Origin: an uncultured Peptostreptococcaceae bacterium
GTDB taxonomy: Bacteria > Bacillota > Clostridia > Peptostreptococcales > Peptostreptococcaceae
DNA length: 62,836 bases
Assembly (NCBI GenBank): GCA_947072565.1
Contig: CAMTIM010000002.1
Span: forward strand, 1 to 62,836
Direction: 5' to 3'
A program made the position numbers and the translations under genes. The notes beneath the pieces were generated by a model. It saw only the letters and a list, made by a program, of their open reading frames with translations. It was not told the origin of the DNA and did no database searches. The stretch's first letter is position 1. Every line of letters starts with the position of its first letter. This document shows, piece after piece, positions 17,025 through 25,015 of the stretch.

Positions 17025-18224
17025 TTAAGATATGTAGTATTTATTAATAATAGAAGTTTTATTATGTCTTTTTAATTTTAATATAGTATCAAATAAAGTA
17101 ATCACAATTACGCTAGATATTATTGAGATACAAGATGATAATAAAATAGACATTTTAGCAATGTTAACAAATGTAATATTATCTAAAAAAGCTATTTCTG
17201 ATACAAATATAGACATAGTAAATCCTATTCCTGCAATTAAAGAAACTAAAAATACGGCGGTCCAACTTATATTTTTTGGTTTCTCAGTTATTTTAAGTTT
17301 ACATCCAATGAAGCTAAAGAGCATAATACCTAAAGGTTTTCCAACACATAGTCCTAAAATAATCCCATAAATCAAAGTATTTGCACCTGTTGTATCTACA
17401 TTATATATAATTGATATACCTGTATTAGCAAATGCAAATAATGGGATAATGACCATACTGTTAAAAGGTACTAACATTTTTTGAAGCTTTTCAAGGGTGC
17501 TGACTCCATTCAATTTTGATGTAGGGATAGTTATAGCTAATAGTATACCACTTATAGTGCAATGAACTCCGCTTAAATATATAAAATACCATAAACAAAT
17601 TCCAGCTAACAAGTAGTATGTAACGCTATTGATCTTGAATATTTTATTAGCTATAATAAGTATCAATGTAATTAAAAATGCAATTGATAAGTAAATTATG
17701 TTTACATCTAGAGAATAAACTATTCCTATTGCCAATATAGATACTAAATCATCTATAACTGCCAAAGAAAGTAAAAAAATTTTAAGTGATGGATTCATTT
17801 TTTTTGCGAAAATTAAAAATACACCTATTGCAAAAGCAATATCTGTAGATATAGGAATACAAAATCCGTTTAAAAAAGGAGTATTCTTATTAATAAATAT
17901 AAATATTAAAGCTGGAATAATAACCCCACCTAAAGAGGCTATAAAAGGAAAAGAAGCTTTTTTAAAAGAAGATAAATTTCCATGAAGGACTTCATGCTTT
18001 ATCTCTAGCCCTGCAACTAAAAAGAATATTGACATTAAAAAATCATTTATAAACATATGTAGAGAAAAACCTTCTTTAATGTAAATTTTTTCGAATAGAT
18101 ACACATAAGTTTCTTTTAAAGAGCTATTATACATAAACAGAGCAGAAATAGTAGAAATTATGAGAAGTATACTTGTCAATAGTTCTAATTTTATTGATTT
18201 TCTATATGTTCTTAAAAATTTCAA
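17025..18224 (-). CDS. nhaA: Na+/H+ antiporter NhaA
   Basis: Inner-membrane sodium/proton exchanger for pH and Na+ homeostasis. About twelve helices fill 399 residues. The ion-binding aspartates are in AVIDDLVSI, a further conserved Asp in ISTDIAFAIG, and the conserved Lys in LCVGKPLGI, all in the positions of E. coli NhaA. The start is TTG 18224, preceded by GGTGAT, which pairs with the 3' end of the anti-Shine-Dalgarno sequence; no upstream ATG is plausible. It is monocistronic with its own terminator. Confidence 0.93.
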   Translation of the reverse strand: MKFLRTYRKSIKLELLTSILLIISTISALFMYNSSLKETYVYLFEKIYIKEGFSLHMFINDFLMSIFFLVAGLEIKHEVLHGNLSSFKKASFPFIASLGGVIIPALIFIFINKNTPFLNGFCIPISTDIAFAIGVFLIFAKKMNPSLKIFLLSLAVIDDLVSILAIGIVYSLDVNIIYLSIAFLITLILIIANKIFKINSVTYYLLAGICLWYFIYLSGVHCTISGILLAITIPTSKLNGVSTLEKLQKMLVPFNSMVIIPLFAFANTGISIIYNVDTTGANTLIYGIILGLCVGKPLGIMLFSFIGCKLKITEKPKNISWTAVFLVSLIAGIGFTMSIFVSEIAFLDNITFVNIAKMSILLSSCISIISSVIVITLFDTILKLKRHNKTSIINKYYIS

Positions 18225-18648
18225 TATATCACCAACTAACTAAAATTTATTATTAAATATTTTTCATATAAATATTTAATTAAGTTTATGAGGTTATGTA
18301 TTGAAATATGTATAAGTATATTAAATCGCTTATTTATATAATTAAAATTAATAAAAACACTCACATAAATACAAATTATAATACAAAATAAACTTATTAT
18401 AATTCGTTAAAATGCAAAAAAATACGAGGTTTAGACTTTTGAATATGTATAAAACGTACGCCATAGTACGAATATATGTCATTAAGTAAATAAGTGGCGA
18501 TTTTAAGTAACAATTTGTGCTTTAATATCATATTATTTATTAATACTATTAAATATTCCCTACAATAGCTTTAAATATAAAAGTTATATTATAAATTTAC
18601 AGATAAATCCAATAATTAAAAATTAAATGTAGGCTAATAAAATAGTTT
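18225..18648. other. Gene-free region before an isolated terminator
   Basis: About 420 bp of AT-rich DNA with no coding frame. It contains a small CGTAC/GTACG hairpin (18455-18459 with 18466-18470). Since a well-formed + strand terminator follows directly, an unannotated short RNA could be made here. I cannot place its promoter. Confidence 0.3.
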
Positions 18649-18680
18649 ATAAAGTAGCTTGAAATCTCAAGCTACTTTAT
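18649..18680 (+). terminator. Isolated terminator upstream of the ZorA-like gene
   Basis: A perfect 14-bp stem pairs 18649-18662 with 18667-18680 around a 4-base loop and ends in TATTTTTG. No + strand gene precedes it for several kilobases, so it either ends a non-coding RNA or attenuates the motor genes that begin at 18763. Confidence 0.75.
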
Positions 18681-18762
18681 TATTTTTGTATTATAACTAA
18701 CTGCCTTACATATAAATTAAATATACGAACAAATTGCCATAATGGCTAGAGGAGGAGATAAA

Positions 18763-20157
18763 TTGAATAGCTTACTTATAAATTGTATAACAGGTGTGTT
18801 TTTAACAATTACTATTATATACTCAATAATAAATATAGTAATAAATAAAAGCTTATATAAACAAATAAATACTGATTATATAAGTTTAACTGAAGATTAT
18901 CAGAGAACCATATTGTACAATAACATAAAAGTTAAATATAATACATATTTAACTAAAAATCCTTATGCTCAAATAAGTATAACTTCTTTTATAGAGGAGA
19001 TTTGCACAGGCTTTACATTTAAAAACAAACCTATACTAGAAAAAATCAAATCAATAAAAAATTCATCATCAACATGTATATTGCTAGGAGTTTTAGGAAC
19101 CTTTGTAGGACTTTCTTTAATGCTTTTAACTATTAACACTAGTGATATAATTAATTCGCTCCCAGCTACTATAAGTTCGATGCAAACGGCTTTTATAACC
19201 AGTATATGTGGAATTGTATGCTCTATAATAATAAATATACTACTTGGATATAATGATTGTGAGCAAGCTTTAATTCAACTAATGTTAAAGTTAGAAAATT
19301 TGCTTACAGCAGAGATAACAAATGAAAAATCACAAGACATAGATTCTAAGATAGAGGATGTTAAAAATACAATAAATCAAATAAGTAAATCTATTGAATC
19401 GATAGAGAAATTTGATCAGATATCAAAAGATCTACATGAATTTAATAACGAATTTATAAGTGGAATAGAAGTTCTTAAAAATTTACTTCTAGGTTCTAAA
19501 GATTCAATAAATACATTCACTCAAAATATTAGAAAATTAGATAATCAATTTAGCATAATGAATATAAAGTTCACAAAATTATTTGATAAGTATGATAATC
19601 AAGAAGATATAAACAAAGAAATTCTAATAGATATAAAAGAAGCTTCTAAAACTATATTTGAGTCGACTGAAAATCAATATAGAATAAAAAATTATCTAAG
19701 AAATTTATCATCTAGCTTTGGTTTATATGAAAGAAGTGCTAAAGATTTATTATGCAAGTTAATAGAACATGAAAATAAAATAACAGATACACAAGCTAAT
19801 TTAAATGATGAACAAATTAACTTAGATACAACTGTAAAGCATTTAGCTTCTGTTATTGCTATATCATCTCAAGACATAGAACAAAAACTTAATTTAATAT
19901 TTGATTACATAGATATATATAAAGAAGCTACTACAATGGCTGCAATGCAAGATGATAGTTATCAAAAAAGAGAAGATGAACAAATATATGACATGGAGAG
20001 ATATGATGAAATATTAAAATATGAAAACAATTTAAATGAAATGACTAAATTATCTAAAGAAATGATACTTCCACAAAACAAATACAATAATCATAAAAAA
20101 AATTTTAAAAATACATCATTAAAATCTTTGCTTGGAGATGAGAATAATGATAAATAA
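18763..20157 (+). CDS. MotA/TolQ/ExbB-family proton-channel protein with long cytoplasmic tail (ZorA-like)
   Basis: Probable stator subunit of a proton-driven membrane motor. The start is TTG 18763, because GGAGG (18751-18755) lies 7 bases before it and the first helix follows at once; ATG 18742 lies upstream of that ribosome site. Helices at ~3-27, 103-123 and 138-163 carry the MotA/ExbB pattern LGVLGTFVGLSLML and ISSMQTAFITSICG. Residues ~165-464 are a long, mostly coiled-coil cytoplasmic tail with no known domain, as in ZorA and unlike TolQ or ExbB. The next gene, overlapping by 11 bp, encodes the MotB-like partner. No flagellar, chemotaxis or ZorC/D/E gene is nearby. Confidence 0.8.
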   Translation: MNSLLINCITGVFLTITIIYSIINIVINKSLYKQINTDYISLTEDYQRTILYNNIKVKYNTYLTKNPYAQISITSFIEEICTGFTFKNKPILEKIKSIKNSSSTCILLGVLGTFVGLSLMLLTINTSDIINSLPATISSMQTAFITSICGIVCSIIINILLGYNDCEQALIQLMLKLENLLTAEITNEKSQDIDSKIEDVKNTINQISKSIESIEKFDQISKDLHEFNNEFISGIEVLKNLLLGSKDSINTFTQNIRKLDNQFSIMNIKFTKLFDKYDNQEDINKEILIDIKEASKTIFESTENQYRIKNYLRNLSSSFGLYERSAKDLLCKLIEHENKITDTQANLNDEQINLDTTVKHLASVIAISSQDIEQKLNLIFDYIDIYKEATTMAAMQDDSYQKREDEQIYDMERYDEILKYENNLNEMTKLSKEMILPQNKYNNHKKNFKNTSLKSLLGDENNDK

Positions 20158-20773
20158 ATATAGAAGGACTGTGAATAAAGAATTTGAAAAAAGTAGTTTT
20201 TGGCCTACTTTTACGGATATGATATCTACAGTTTTAATGGTTGTTATGCTTATGCTATTTAGTTCTGAGTCTATTACAGGTTCTGTAGAAAAAGACTTAG
20301 CTAAAAATATAGATACATCTGTTAATCAAACGCTAAAAGAAAGTGGGCTTCCATTTACTATAGATCCAAGTACAGGCCAAGTAACTTTTGGAGAAAAAAC
20401 TATGTTCGATGTAGACAGTTCAATACTAAAACCCGAAGCTAAAGAAATGCTAAAAATACTTATTCCTAAATATGTAGAAAGTATTTATAAAGATTATGGT
20501 GATAATATCTCTAAAATAGTAATAAAAGGACATACAGATGATGTAGGAAGTTATTTATACAACTTAGACTTATCGCAAAGGAGAGCATTTAGTGTTGCGG
20601 AGTTTATTGTTGGAAATGAAATAGGAGATTATAAATATAAAGATAAAGTACTAAAAAATATAGAAGCTATAGGTCGTTCTGAAGCTGAACTTATAAAAAG
20701 TTCTGATGGTAGCATAAACAGAGATTCTTCAAGAAGAGTAGAGATGAAATATGAGATAAATGTAAATAAATAA
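20147..20773 (+). CDS. MotB/OmpA-domain stator protein (ZorB-like)
   Basis: Partner of the preceding channel protein; it should anchor the motor to peptidoglycan. ATG 20147 is chosen since GGAG lies 9 bases upstream; ATG 20132 is in frame but lacks a ribosome site. A single helix (~22-42) carries the essential aspartate, D24 in FWPTFTDM, equivalent to MotB Asp32. After a ~45-residue linker comes an OmpA-like peptidoglycan-binding domain with IKGHTDDVGS (~126-135), LSQRRAFSVAEFI and NRDSSRRVEM. 208 aa is short for MotB and close to ZorB. The gene overlaps its partner by 11 bp. Confidence 0.85.
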   Translation: MINKYRRTVNKEFEKSSFWPTFTDMISTVLMVVMLMLFSSESITGSVEKDLAKNIDTSVNQTLKESGLPFTIDPSTGQVTFGEKTMFDVDSSILKPEAKEMLKILIPKYVESIYKDYGDNISKIVIKGHTDDVGSYLYNLDLSQRRAFSVAEFIVGNEIGDYKYKDKVLKNIEAIGRSEAELIKSSDGSINRDSSRRVEMKYEINVNK

Positions 20774-20805
20774 AGAAGGTGGTTTAATTACCACCTTCTT
20801 TATTT
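20768..20805. terminator. Bidirectional terminator
   Basis: A perfect 16-bp stem (20768-20783 with 20790-20805) with loop TTAATT overlaps the stop codons of the ZorB-like gene and the convergent hypothetical gene. Confidence 0.9.
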
Positions 20806-21229
20806 ATATGTCACATATATCTATAAACCATTTAGAATAAGAATTTTCTCGATTCAAGAAAAACCATGACTCATAAACACCGTCTTTGTATTTATCTTCA
20901 GAAGCGTTATTATTATATGAAACTTCATAGTTAACTTTATATACTTTAAGATTTCTATTTGCTATAGATTTGTTATCTTTGAGATACGCTTTCAAAATAC
21001 TTTCATTCGTTTCTTCTTTTATATATATTAATGAGATTTTTTCTAGATGTTTCATTTGTAGTTCTAATTCACTAATATTGTCTTTACTTACAAATAATTT
21101 TGATAAAGTTGATAGTTCTTTTTCGTTTTTAAGATAAAAATATTCACGAATTATTTGCTCTCCATCTTCCATTGGTTCAAAGCCTTCACATTTGATTGTT
21201 ATAAAAAACGTAAAAATAAGCATAGGCAT
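20804..21229 (-). CDS. Hypothetical exported protein, start uncertain
   Basis: I do not recognise it. The N-terminus is a hydrophobic export or anchor segment, and the rest (~20-141) is a soluble domain with an FxxxW-rich end reminiscent of small DUF4829-type proteins. The first ATG (21229) has no ribosome site and cuts into the hydrophobic segment. Twelve codons upstream, ATA 21265 sits 9 bases after GGAGG (complement of 21275-21279) and would give a proper basic-hydrophobic N-terminus beginning with an initiator Met then KTNQAIAFLIL. So either a rare ATA start is used or a former ATG has mutated. Confidence 0.6.
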   Translation of the reverse strand: MPMLIFTFFITIKCEGFEPMEDGEQIIREYFYLKNEKELSTLSKLFVSKDNISELELQMKHLEKISLIYIKEETNESILKAYLKDNKSIANRNLKVYKVNYEVSYNNNASEDKYKDGVYESWFFLNRENSYSKWFIDICDI

Positions 21230-21409
21230 TAGTATTAAAAATGCTATTGCTTGATTAGTTTTTATAAAAAAACACCTCCAAACAATACAATAATTTAGTT
21301 TTAAATTTATATATTACCTTTTTGTGGCTAGAAAATATATCCTTATTTATAGTATACTATCAACTGAGTAAAAAATGAATTATAAGTTAAATATTTAGGA
21401 GGTAACATA

Positions 21410-22123
21410 ATGAGTAATACACCAACACCGCATAATAATGCAAAAATAGGAGAGATAGCAGATACAGTTTTATTGCCAGGAGATCCACTAAGAGCTAAGT
21501 TTATAGCAGATACATATTTAGAAGATGTTATACAATACAATACAGTAAGGGGAATGCTTGGATATACAGGGTATTATAAAGGTAAGAGAATATCTGTTCA
21601 GGGAAGTGGAATGGGGATACCTTCAATAGGAATATACTCATATGAACTTATACACTTTTATGGAGTTAAAAATTTAATACGAATTGGATCTGCTGGTGCT
21701 ATAAATGAAAGTTTAAAGCCTCATGATGTCGTAATTGGAATGGGAGCATGTACTGACTCGAATTATGCTTCTCAATATAATTTACCTGGTACTTACGCAC
21801 CAATTGCAAGCTATGAGTTAATGCAAAGAGCGATAGACATAGCTAATAGTCAAGGCACTAAAGTAACTGTAGGAAATATACTTTCAAATGATGTGTTTTA
21901 TTCAGATACAGGGCTTGATAATTTATCTAAGTGGAATAAAATGGGTGTTCTTTGTGTAGAAATGGAAGCTGCCGCACTTTATATGAACGCTGCAAGAGCA
22001 GATGTTAATGCATTAGCTATACTTACAATATCTGATTGTCCATTTACAGGAGAGGAATGTTCAGCTCATGATCGACAAGTTGCTTTTACTAAAATGATGG
22101 AGATAGCTTTGGAATTAGCATAA
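21410..22123 (+). CDS. deoD: Purine-nucleoside phosphorylase, DeoD type
   Basis: Cytosolic hexameric enzyme that splits purine (deoxy)nucleosides with phosphate to base and (deoxy)ribose-1-phosphate. The 237 residues contain [13 protein letters not shown] near the N-terminus, the phosphate-site [17 protein letters not shown] for the sugar, and the catalytic Asp in [10 protein letters not shown], all DeoD hallmarks. AGGAGGT precedes ATG 21410. It is monocistronic, with a terminator shared with the convergent lexA. No other deo genes are in the window. Confidence 0.95.
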   Translation: MSNTPTPHNNAKIGEIADTVLLPGDPLRAKFIADTYLEDVIQYNTVRGMLGYTGYYKGKRISVQGSGMGIPSIGIYSYELIHFYGVKNLIRIGSAGAINESLKPHDVVIGMGACTDSNYASQYNLPGTYAPIASYELMQRAIDIANSQGTKVTVGNILSNDVFYSDTGLDNLSKWNKMGVLCVEMEAAALYMNAARADVNALAILTISDCPFTGEECSAHDRQVAFTKMMEIALELA

Positions 22124-22136
22124 AAAATAAGTAAAT

Positions 22137-22168
22137 AAAAAAGATATGAAACATTTCATATCTTTTTT
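22137..22168. terminator. Bidirectional terminator of deoD and lexA
   Basis: A perfect 14-bp stem (22137-22150 with 22155-22168), loop ACAT, has A and T runs on opposite ends and so can end transcripts from both sides. Confidence 0.9.
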
Positions 22169-22188
22169 AACTAAATTAAATATTTAAT

Positions 22189-22821
22189 TTATAAAACTCT
22201 AAATACACCTGTTACGATACCAATAACTTCAACATCTTTGGCATTTAGAACTATAGGTTCCATAAAATCATTTTCTGGTCTAAGTCTTACTATATCCTCA
22301 TCTTGTTCAAATCTTTTTACGGTAGCATATTCCTTATGTATAAGAGCTACAACTATTTCAGAGTTTGATGCAGAAGGTTTTCTATCTACAATAACATAGT
22401 CTCCATTTAAAATTCCTGCATTAATCATGCTATCACCTTTAACTTTTAATATGAAGTTATCAGACCCTTTAACTAAGTTAGCAGGTAAAGGAATATATTC
22501 TTCAATATTTTGTCTAGCAAGTATCGGTGCTCCAGCTGTTATTTGCCCAACTAATGGCAATTGAAGTATTTCTTGTTTTCGTCCAAATGCATCTTCAATT
22601 TTATTTGAGTCTAAAACTTCTATTGCTCTAGGCTTAGTTGCATCACGTCTTATATATCCTTGCTTTTCAAGTTTGTTTAAATGAGAGTGAACAGTAGATG
22701 TAGATTTTAAACCTACTGCTGTACATGTTTCTCTAACTGATGGTGGATATCCTTTCAAGGCAATTTGTTCTTTAATAAATTCTAATATCATTACTTGTTT
22801 ACTACTTAAATCTAAATACAT
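22189..22821 (-). CDS. lexA: SOS-response repressor LexA
   Basis: Repressor of the DNA-damage response, inactivated by RecA-stimulated self-cleavage. Residues 1-65 are a winged-helix DNA-binding domain (PPSVRETCTAVGLKSTSTVH recognition region). The C-terminal peptidase domain has the cleavage site A96-G97 in ITAGAP, nucleophile S131 in GDSM and K169 in TVKR. 210 aa is normal. GGAGAG precedes ATG 22821. Its own promoter carries a LexA box, indicating autoregulation. Confidence 0.95.
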   Translation of the reverse strand: MYLDLSSKQVMILEFIKEQIALKGYPPSVRETCTAVGLKSTSTVHSHLNKLEKQGYIRRDATKPRAIEVLDSNKIEDAFGRKQEILQLPLVGQITAGAPILARQNIEEYIPLPANLVKGSDNFILKVKGDSMINAGILNGDYVIVDRKPSASNSEIVVALIHKEYATVKRFEQDEDIVRLRPENDFMEPIVLNAKDVEVIGIVTGVFRVL

Positions 22822-22897
22822 AAAATCTCTCCTTTCTAAACTTAAATTAGTTTAATAAGAGTAGATAAATACCTTATTAATAATATTTTATATTTAT

Positions 22898-22936
22898 ATT
22901 GTAGCATGATGATTCTATTTTTACAAACGCTTGTTC
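22898..22936 (-). promoter_or_regulatory. lexA promoter with overlapping LexA box
   Basis: On the minus strand, GAAC-AAGC-GTTT (22925-22936) matches the Gram-positive LexA box GAAC-N4-GTTY. It overlaps a -35 TTGTAA (22921-22926) that is followed after exactly 17 bp by -10 TACAAT (22898-22903) with a TG extension. The start point would be about 70 bases before the lexA ATG. LexA binding here would block polymerase directly. Confidence 0.8.
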
Positions 22937-22947
22937 TTAAAAATGGT

Positions 22948-24084
22948 CTAATCTAAATTACTATCATCTTCAATCCATTCAAAATTGTTTACAATATCAC
23001 GTTTAACATGTTTTTTATGTGCAGCATAAAGCTGAGTTGTTGTCACGTTGTCGTGATCTAGTAAATTTTGAACATCATATATAGAAAAACCATTTTGAAT
23101 TAAAGATGTAGCCGCTGTAGCACGTAATTTATGCGGACTGTACCCACCATCTCTCGACGTTTCCATTGAAATAGAGGTATACTTTTTAACCAATTGCCTT
23201 ATAGCTTTAGGGTTAAGACGTTTATTTTGTAAAGATAAAAAGAGAGCATCCTTATATTCATCTATTAATATTTCACTTTGAGGTCTTTCGTTATAAATAT
23301 AATCTTTGATTACTAACTCACAAGTATGATTAATAGGCATCAAAACTTCTTTACCTCTTTTTCTATAAATCTTAAATTCGCCTCTAGAAAAATTGAACGA
23401 TGAAATATTAAGTTCTCTAAGCTCGTTGAGTCTAAGACCATATGTTACAAATAAAGCTAAAATAGCTTTATCACGAAGCTTAGTTTTTTTCCAATAGACT
23501 TTTTCTTTATCAGTAAGCCCATAACCACTTTCAACAGAATCTAACATTTTAGCTACTTCATCTATCTCAAGTCGTTTTATAGCGTCTGGTTGAGGCTTAG
23601 GAAGCTTTATAGGATTAAACCCATCTGTTATATTATCGACTAACTGCTCGTTCCTATAGAGGAATTTAAACAGAGTAGAGAGAGATGATTTTTTTCTAGC
23701 TAAAGCACGATTATTATTTTCATATATCAAAGTAGTATTAGAACTTTGTTTATAATATCTTGTGCAATAATCACCTAGAAATAAATTGACATCTCTTGCC
23801 TTAATACCATTGAATTCTTTTAATGATATTTCTGATATTTTATAAGCGTTTGTAAGTTCTTTAGTTTCTATTAAATACGAACAGAAAAATTTTATATCTT
23901 CCAAATAAGCAAGTCGAGTAGAGACAGCAACAGATCCTTTTAAATAAATAAAGTAATCTTTCATAAACTTTGGAAGCTTGTTTTCAATTAATATACATCT
24001 TTCAATTAAATCATTGTTACGGGTAACAATATTATCAGGCTTATCTGATTTATTATGTATTTTTAAAATTTTATTATCTATCAA
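22948..24084 (-). CDS. Tyrosine recombinase next to lexA
   Basis: Site-specific recombinase of the XerC/D-lambda integrase family. An N-terminal SAM-like core-binding domain (~35-150) precedes the catalytic domain with Arg in YGLRLNELREL, Lys in RKRGKEV, HxxR in SPHKLRAT, a His in LLDHDN and the nucleophile Tyr in TTTQLYAAH. The start is TTG 24084, 6 bases after GGAGG. 378 aa is longer than XerC/D. A recombinase upstream of lexA recurs in Peptostreptococcaceae as far as I know, which suggests a housekeeping role instead of a mobile element; its target site is unknown. Confidence 0.88.
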   Translation of the reverse strand: MIDNKILKIHNKSDKPDNIVTRNNDLIERCILIENKLPKFMKDYFIYLKGSVAVSTRLAYLEDIKFFCSYLIETKELTNAYKISEISLKEFNGIKARDVNLFLGDYCTRYYKQSSNTTLIYENNNRALARKKSSLSTLFKFLYRNEQLVDNITDGFNPIKLPKPQPDAIKRLEIDEVAKMLDSVESGYGLTDKEKVYWKKTKLRDKAILALFVTYGLRLNELRELNISSFNFSRGEFKIYRKRGKEVLMPINHTCELVIKDYIYNERPQSEILIDEYKDALFLSLQNKRLNPKAIRQLVKKYTSISMETSRDGGYSPHKLRATAATSLIQNGFSIYDVQNLLDHDNVTTTQLYAAHKKHVKRDIVNNFEWIEDDSNLD

Positions 24085-24277
24085 AGCATACCTCCAATTA
24101 AATAGTTATTACATAGTTATAACATAACATTTTTTTGTTTTCAACTATTCCTTAAAAATATAAATGAAGCTTTAGATTAATATAAAATAAATGTGATAGT
24201 GTATTTTGATACATTTGAAATTAAACAAGAAGCTTAATGTAATTTAGAGCTAATTTAAATAAATGATGATATTGTCA

Positions 24278-24326
24278 AATAAAGTTTTAATTTGTATTAT
24301 TTGATAATGTCAATTAAAACTTTATT
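24278..24326. repeat. 15-bp inverted repeat
   Basis: 24278-24292 is the exact reverse complement of 24312-24326, with a 19-base spacer. It lacks a clear U run on either strand, so it may be a structured leader element or a protein site and not a terminator. Confidence 0.55.
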
Positions 24327-24472
24327 AAAAGATAGTAATTAGAACTAGGTAAAGTTTATATAAGGATTGTGTATATTTTTATAGTATAAAACAGATTGAT
24401 ATAAATTTATAATATAAAAAACACTTACTATACCCAAAATATACATTTAAAGACTAGTTGGATATTGCTTAA

Positions 24473-24603
24473 ATATGTACATATATATTATTACTATACT
24501 ACTGCTTTTTTGTTAATATTAAAATATGCATGCATATTTAGTATTTTTATAAAATGTTAATATACATAAAAATTATTTTAAAGTTAAATATGCATGCATA
24601 TTT
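24473..24603. promoter_or_regulatory. Cluster of palindromes built on ATATGCATGCATAT
   Basis: The 18-bp palindrome AAATATGCATGCATATTT occurs twice, at 24522-24539 and 24586-24603, with centres 64 bp apart (about six turns). A related palindrome ATATGTACATAT is at 24473-24484. Two exact copies suggest operators for a dimeric regulator that could loop DNA. Neither the regulator nor the target is identifiable. Confidence 0.45.
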
Positions 24604-24649
24604 TAATAATTTTAGTTAAATTTAAAGAATACAAATAAAAATTCTAACT

Positions 24650-24690
24650 TAAATCATCTAAATATAATTAATTTATATTTAGATGATTTA
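24650..24690 (-). terminator. Terminator of the spore-protein gene
   Basis: A perfect 17-bp AT-rich stem (24650-24666 with 24674-24690) lies just after the minus-strand stop at 24697; the minus-strand tail reads AATTTTTATTT after a few bases. Confidence 0.65.
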
Positions 24691-24696
24691 ATATTA

Positions 24697-24882
24697 TTAC
24701 TTTAATTCACTTAATTGTTCTAAATCTACTTCAAATCTACTGTTTCCATCTGCTGATTTAACACATGCTGTACCTATGTTATTATCAACACTAACTAAAG
24801 TTACTGGCTTTCTTTCATAATAAACTATTGTATCATTATTTTTGTTTGAATTCATTATTTCTGCTGCTCTTCTTAATTGCAT
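24697..24882 (-). CDS. sspH: Small acid-soluble spore protein, H type
   Basis: Short SspH-family protein deposited in the forespore, where such proteins help condition the core. The 61 residues begin MQLRRAAEIMNS, matching the family's N-terminal RAxEI pattern, followed by three short beta-like segments and the ending FEVDLEQLSEL. AGGAGG lies 6 bases before ATG 24882. It is monocistronic. It marks the organism as a spore former; I would expect a sigma-G promoter but cannot assign one with confidence. Confidence 0.82.
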   Translation of the reverse strand: MQLRRAAEIMNSNKNNDTIVYYERKPVTLVSVDNNIGTACVKSADGNSRFEVDLEQLSELK

Positions 24883-24960
24883 ACCAAACCTCCTAAATTC
24901 TTTTAAAATTATATTAACCTTTTATATTGTAAAATATGCTATATAATAAAATTTCTAAAA

Positions 24961-25010
24961 ATAAAACCCATTAGGTGTGACTCATATGAGCCCTACTTAA
25001 TGGGTTTTAT
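24961..25010 (-). terminator. Terminator of the accBCDA operon
   Basis: A 13-bp stem (24961-24973 with 24998-25010) contains an inner palindrome CTCATATGAG; on the minus strand it follows the accA stop and is trailed by TTTTAGAAATTTT. Confidence 0.85.
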
Positions 25011-25015
25011 TAAAA

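Larger units (their letters stand above)
24085..24649. other. Gene-free region with several symmetric elements
   Basis: About 565 bp without a credible gene, lying upstream of the recombinase and downstream of the spore-protein gene. It holds a 15-bp inverted repeat and three short palindromes, listed separately. I see no tRNA or recognisable riboswitch. Confidence 0.5.

Noticed and set aside
18763-20773. Complete Zorya defence system
   Set aside because: Only the ZorA- and ZorB-like proteins are present. The next genes are a small convergent exported protein and deoD; no ZorC, ZorD or ZorE nuclease/helicase is in the window.
22948-24084. Integrase of a prophage or island at lexA
   Set aside because: Neighbours are lexA and a spore-protein gene, with no phage, excisionase or cargo genes; a housekeeping recombinase fits better.
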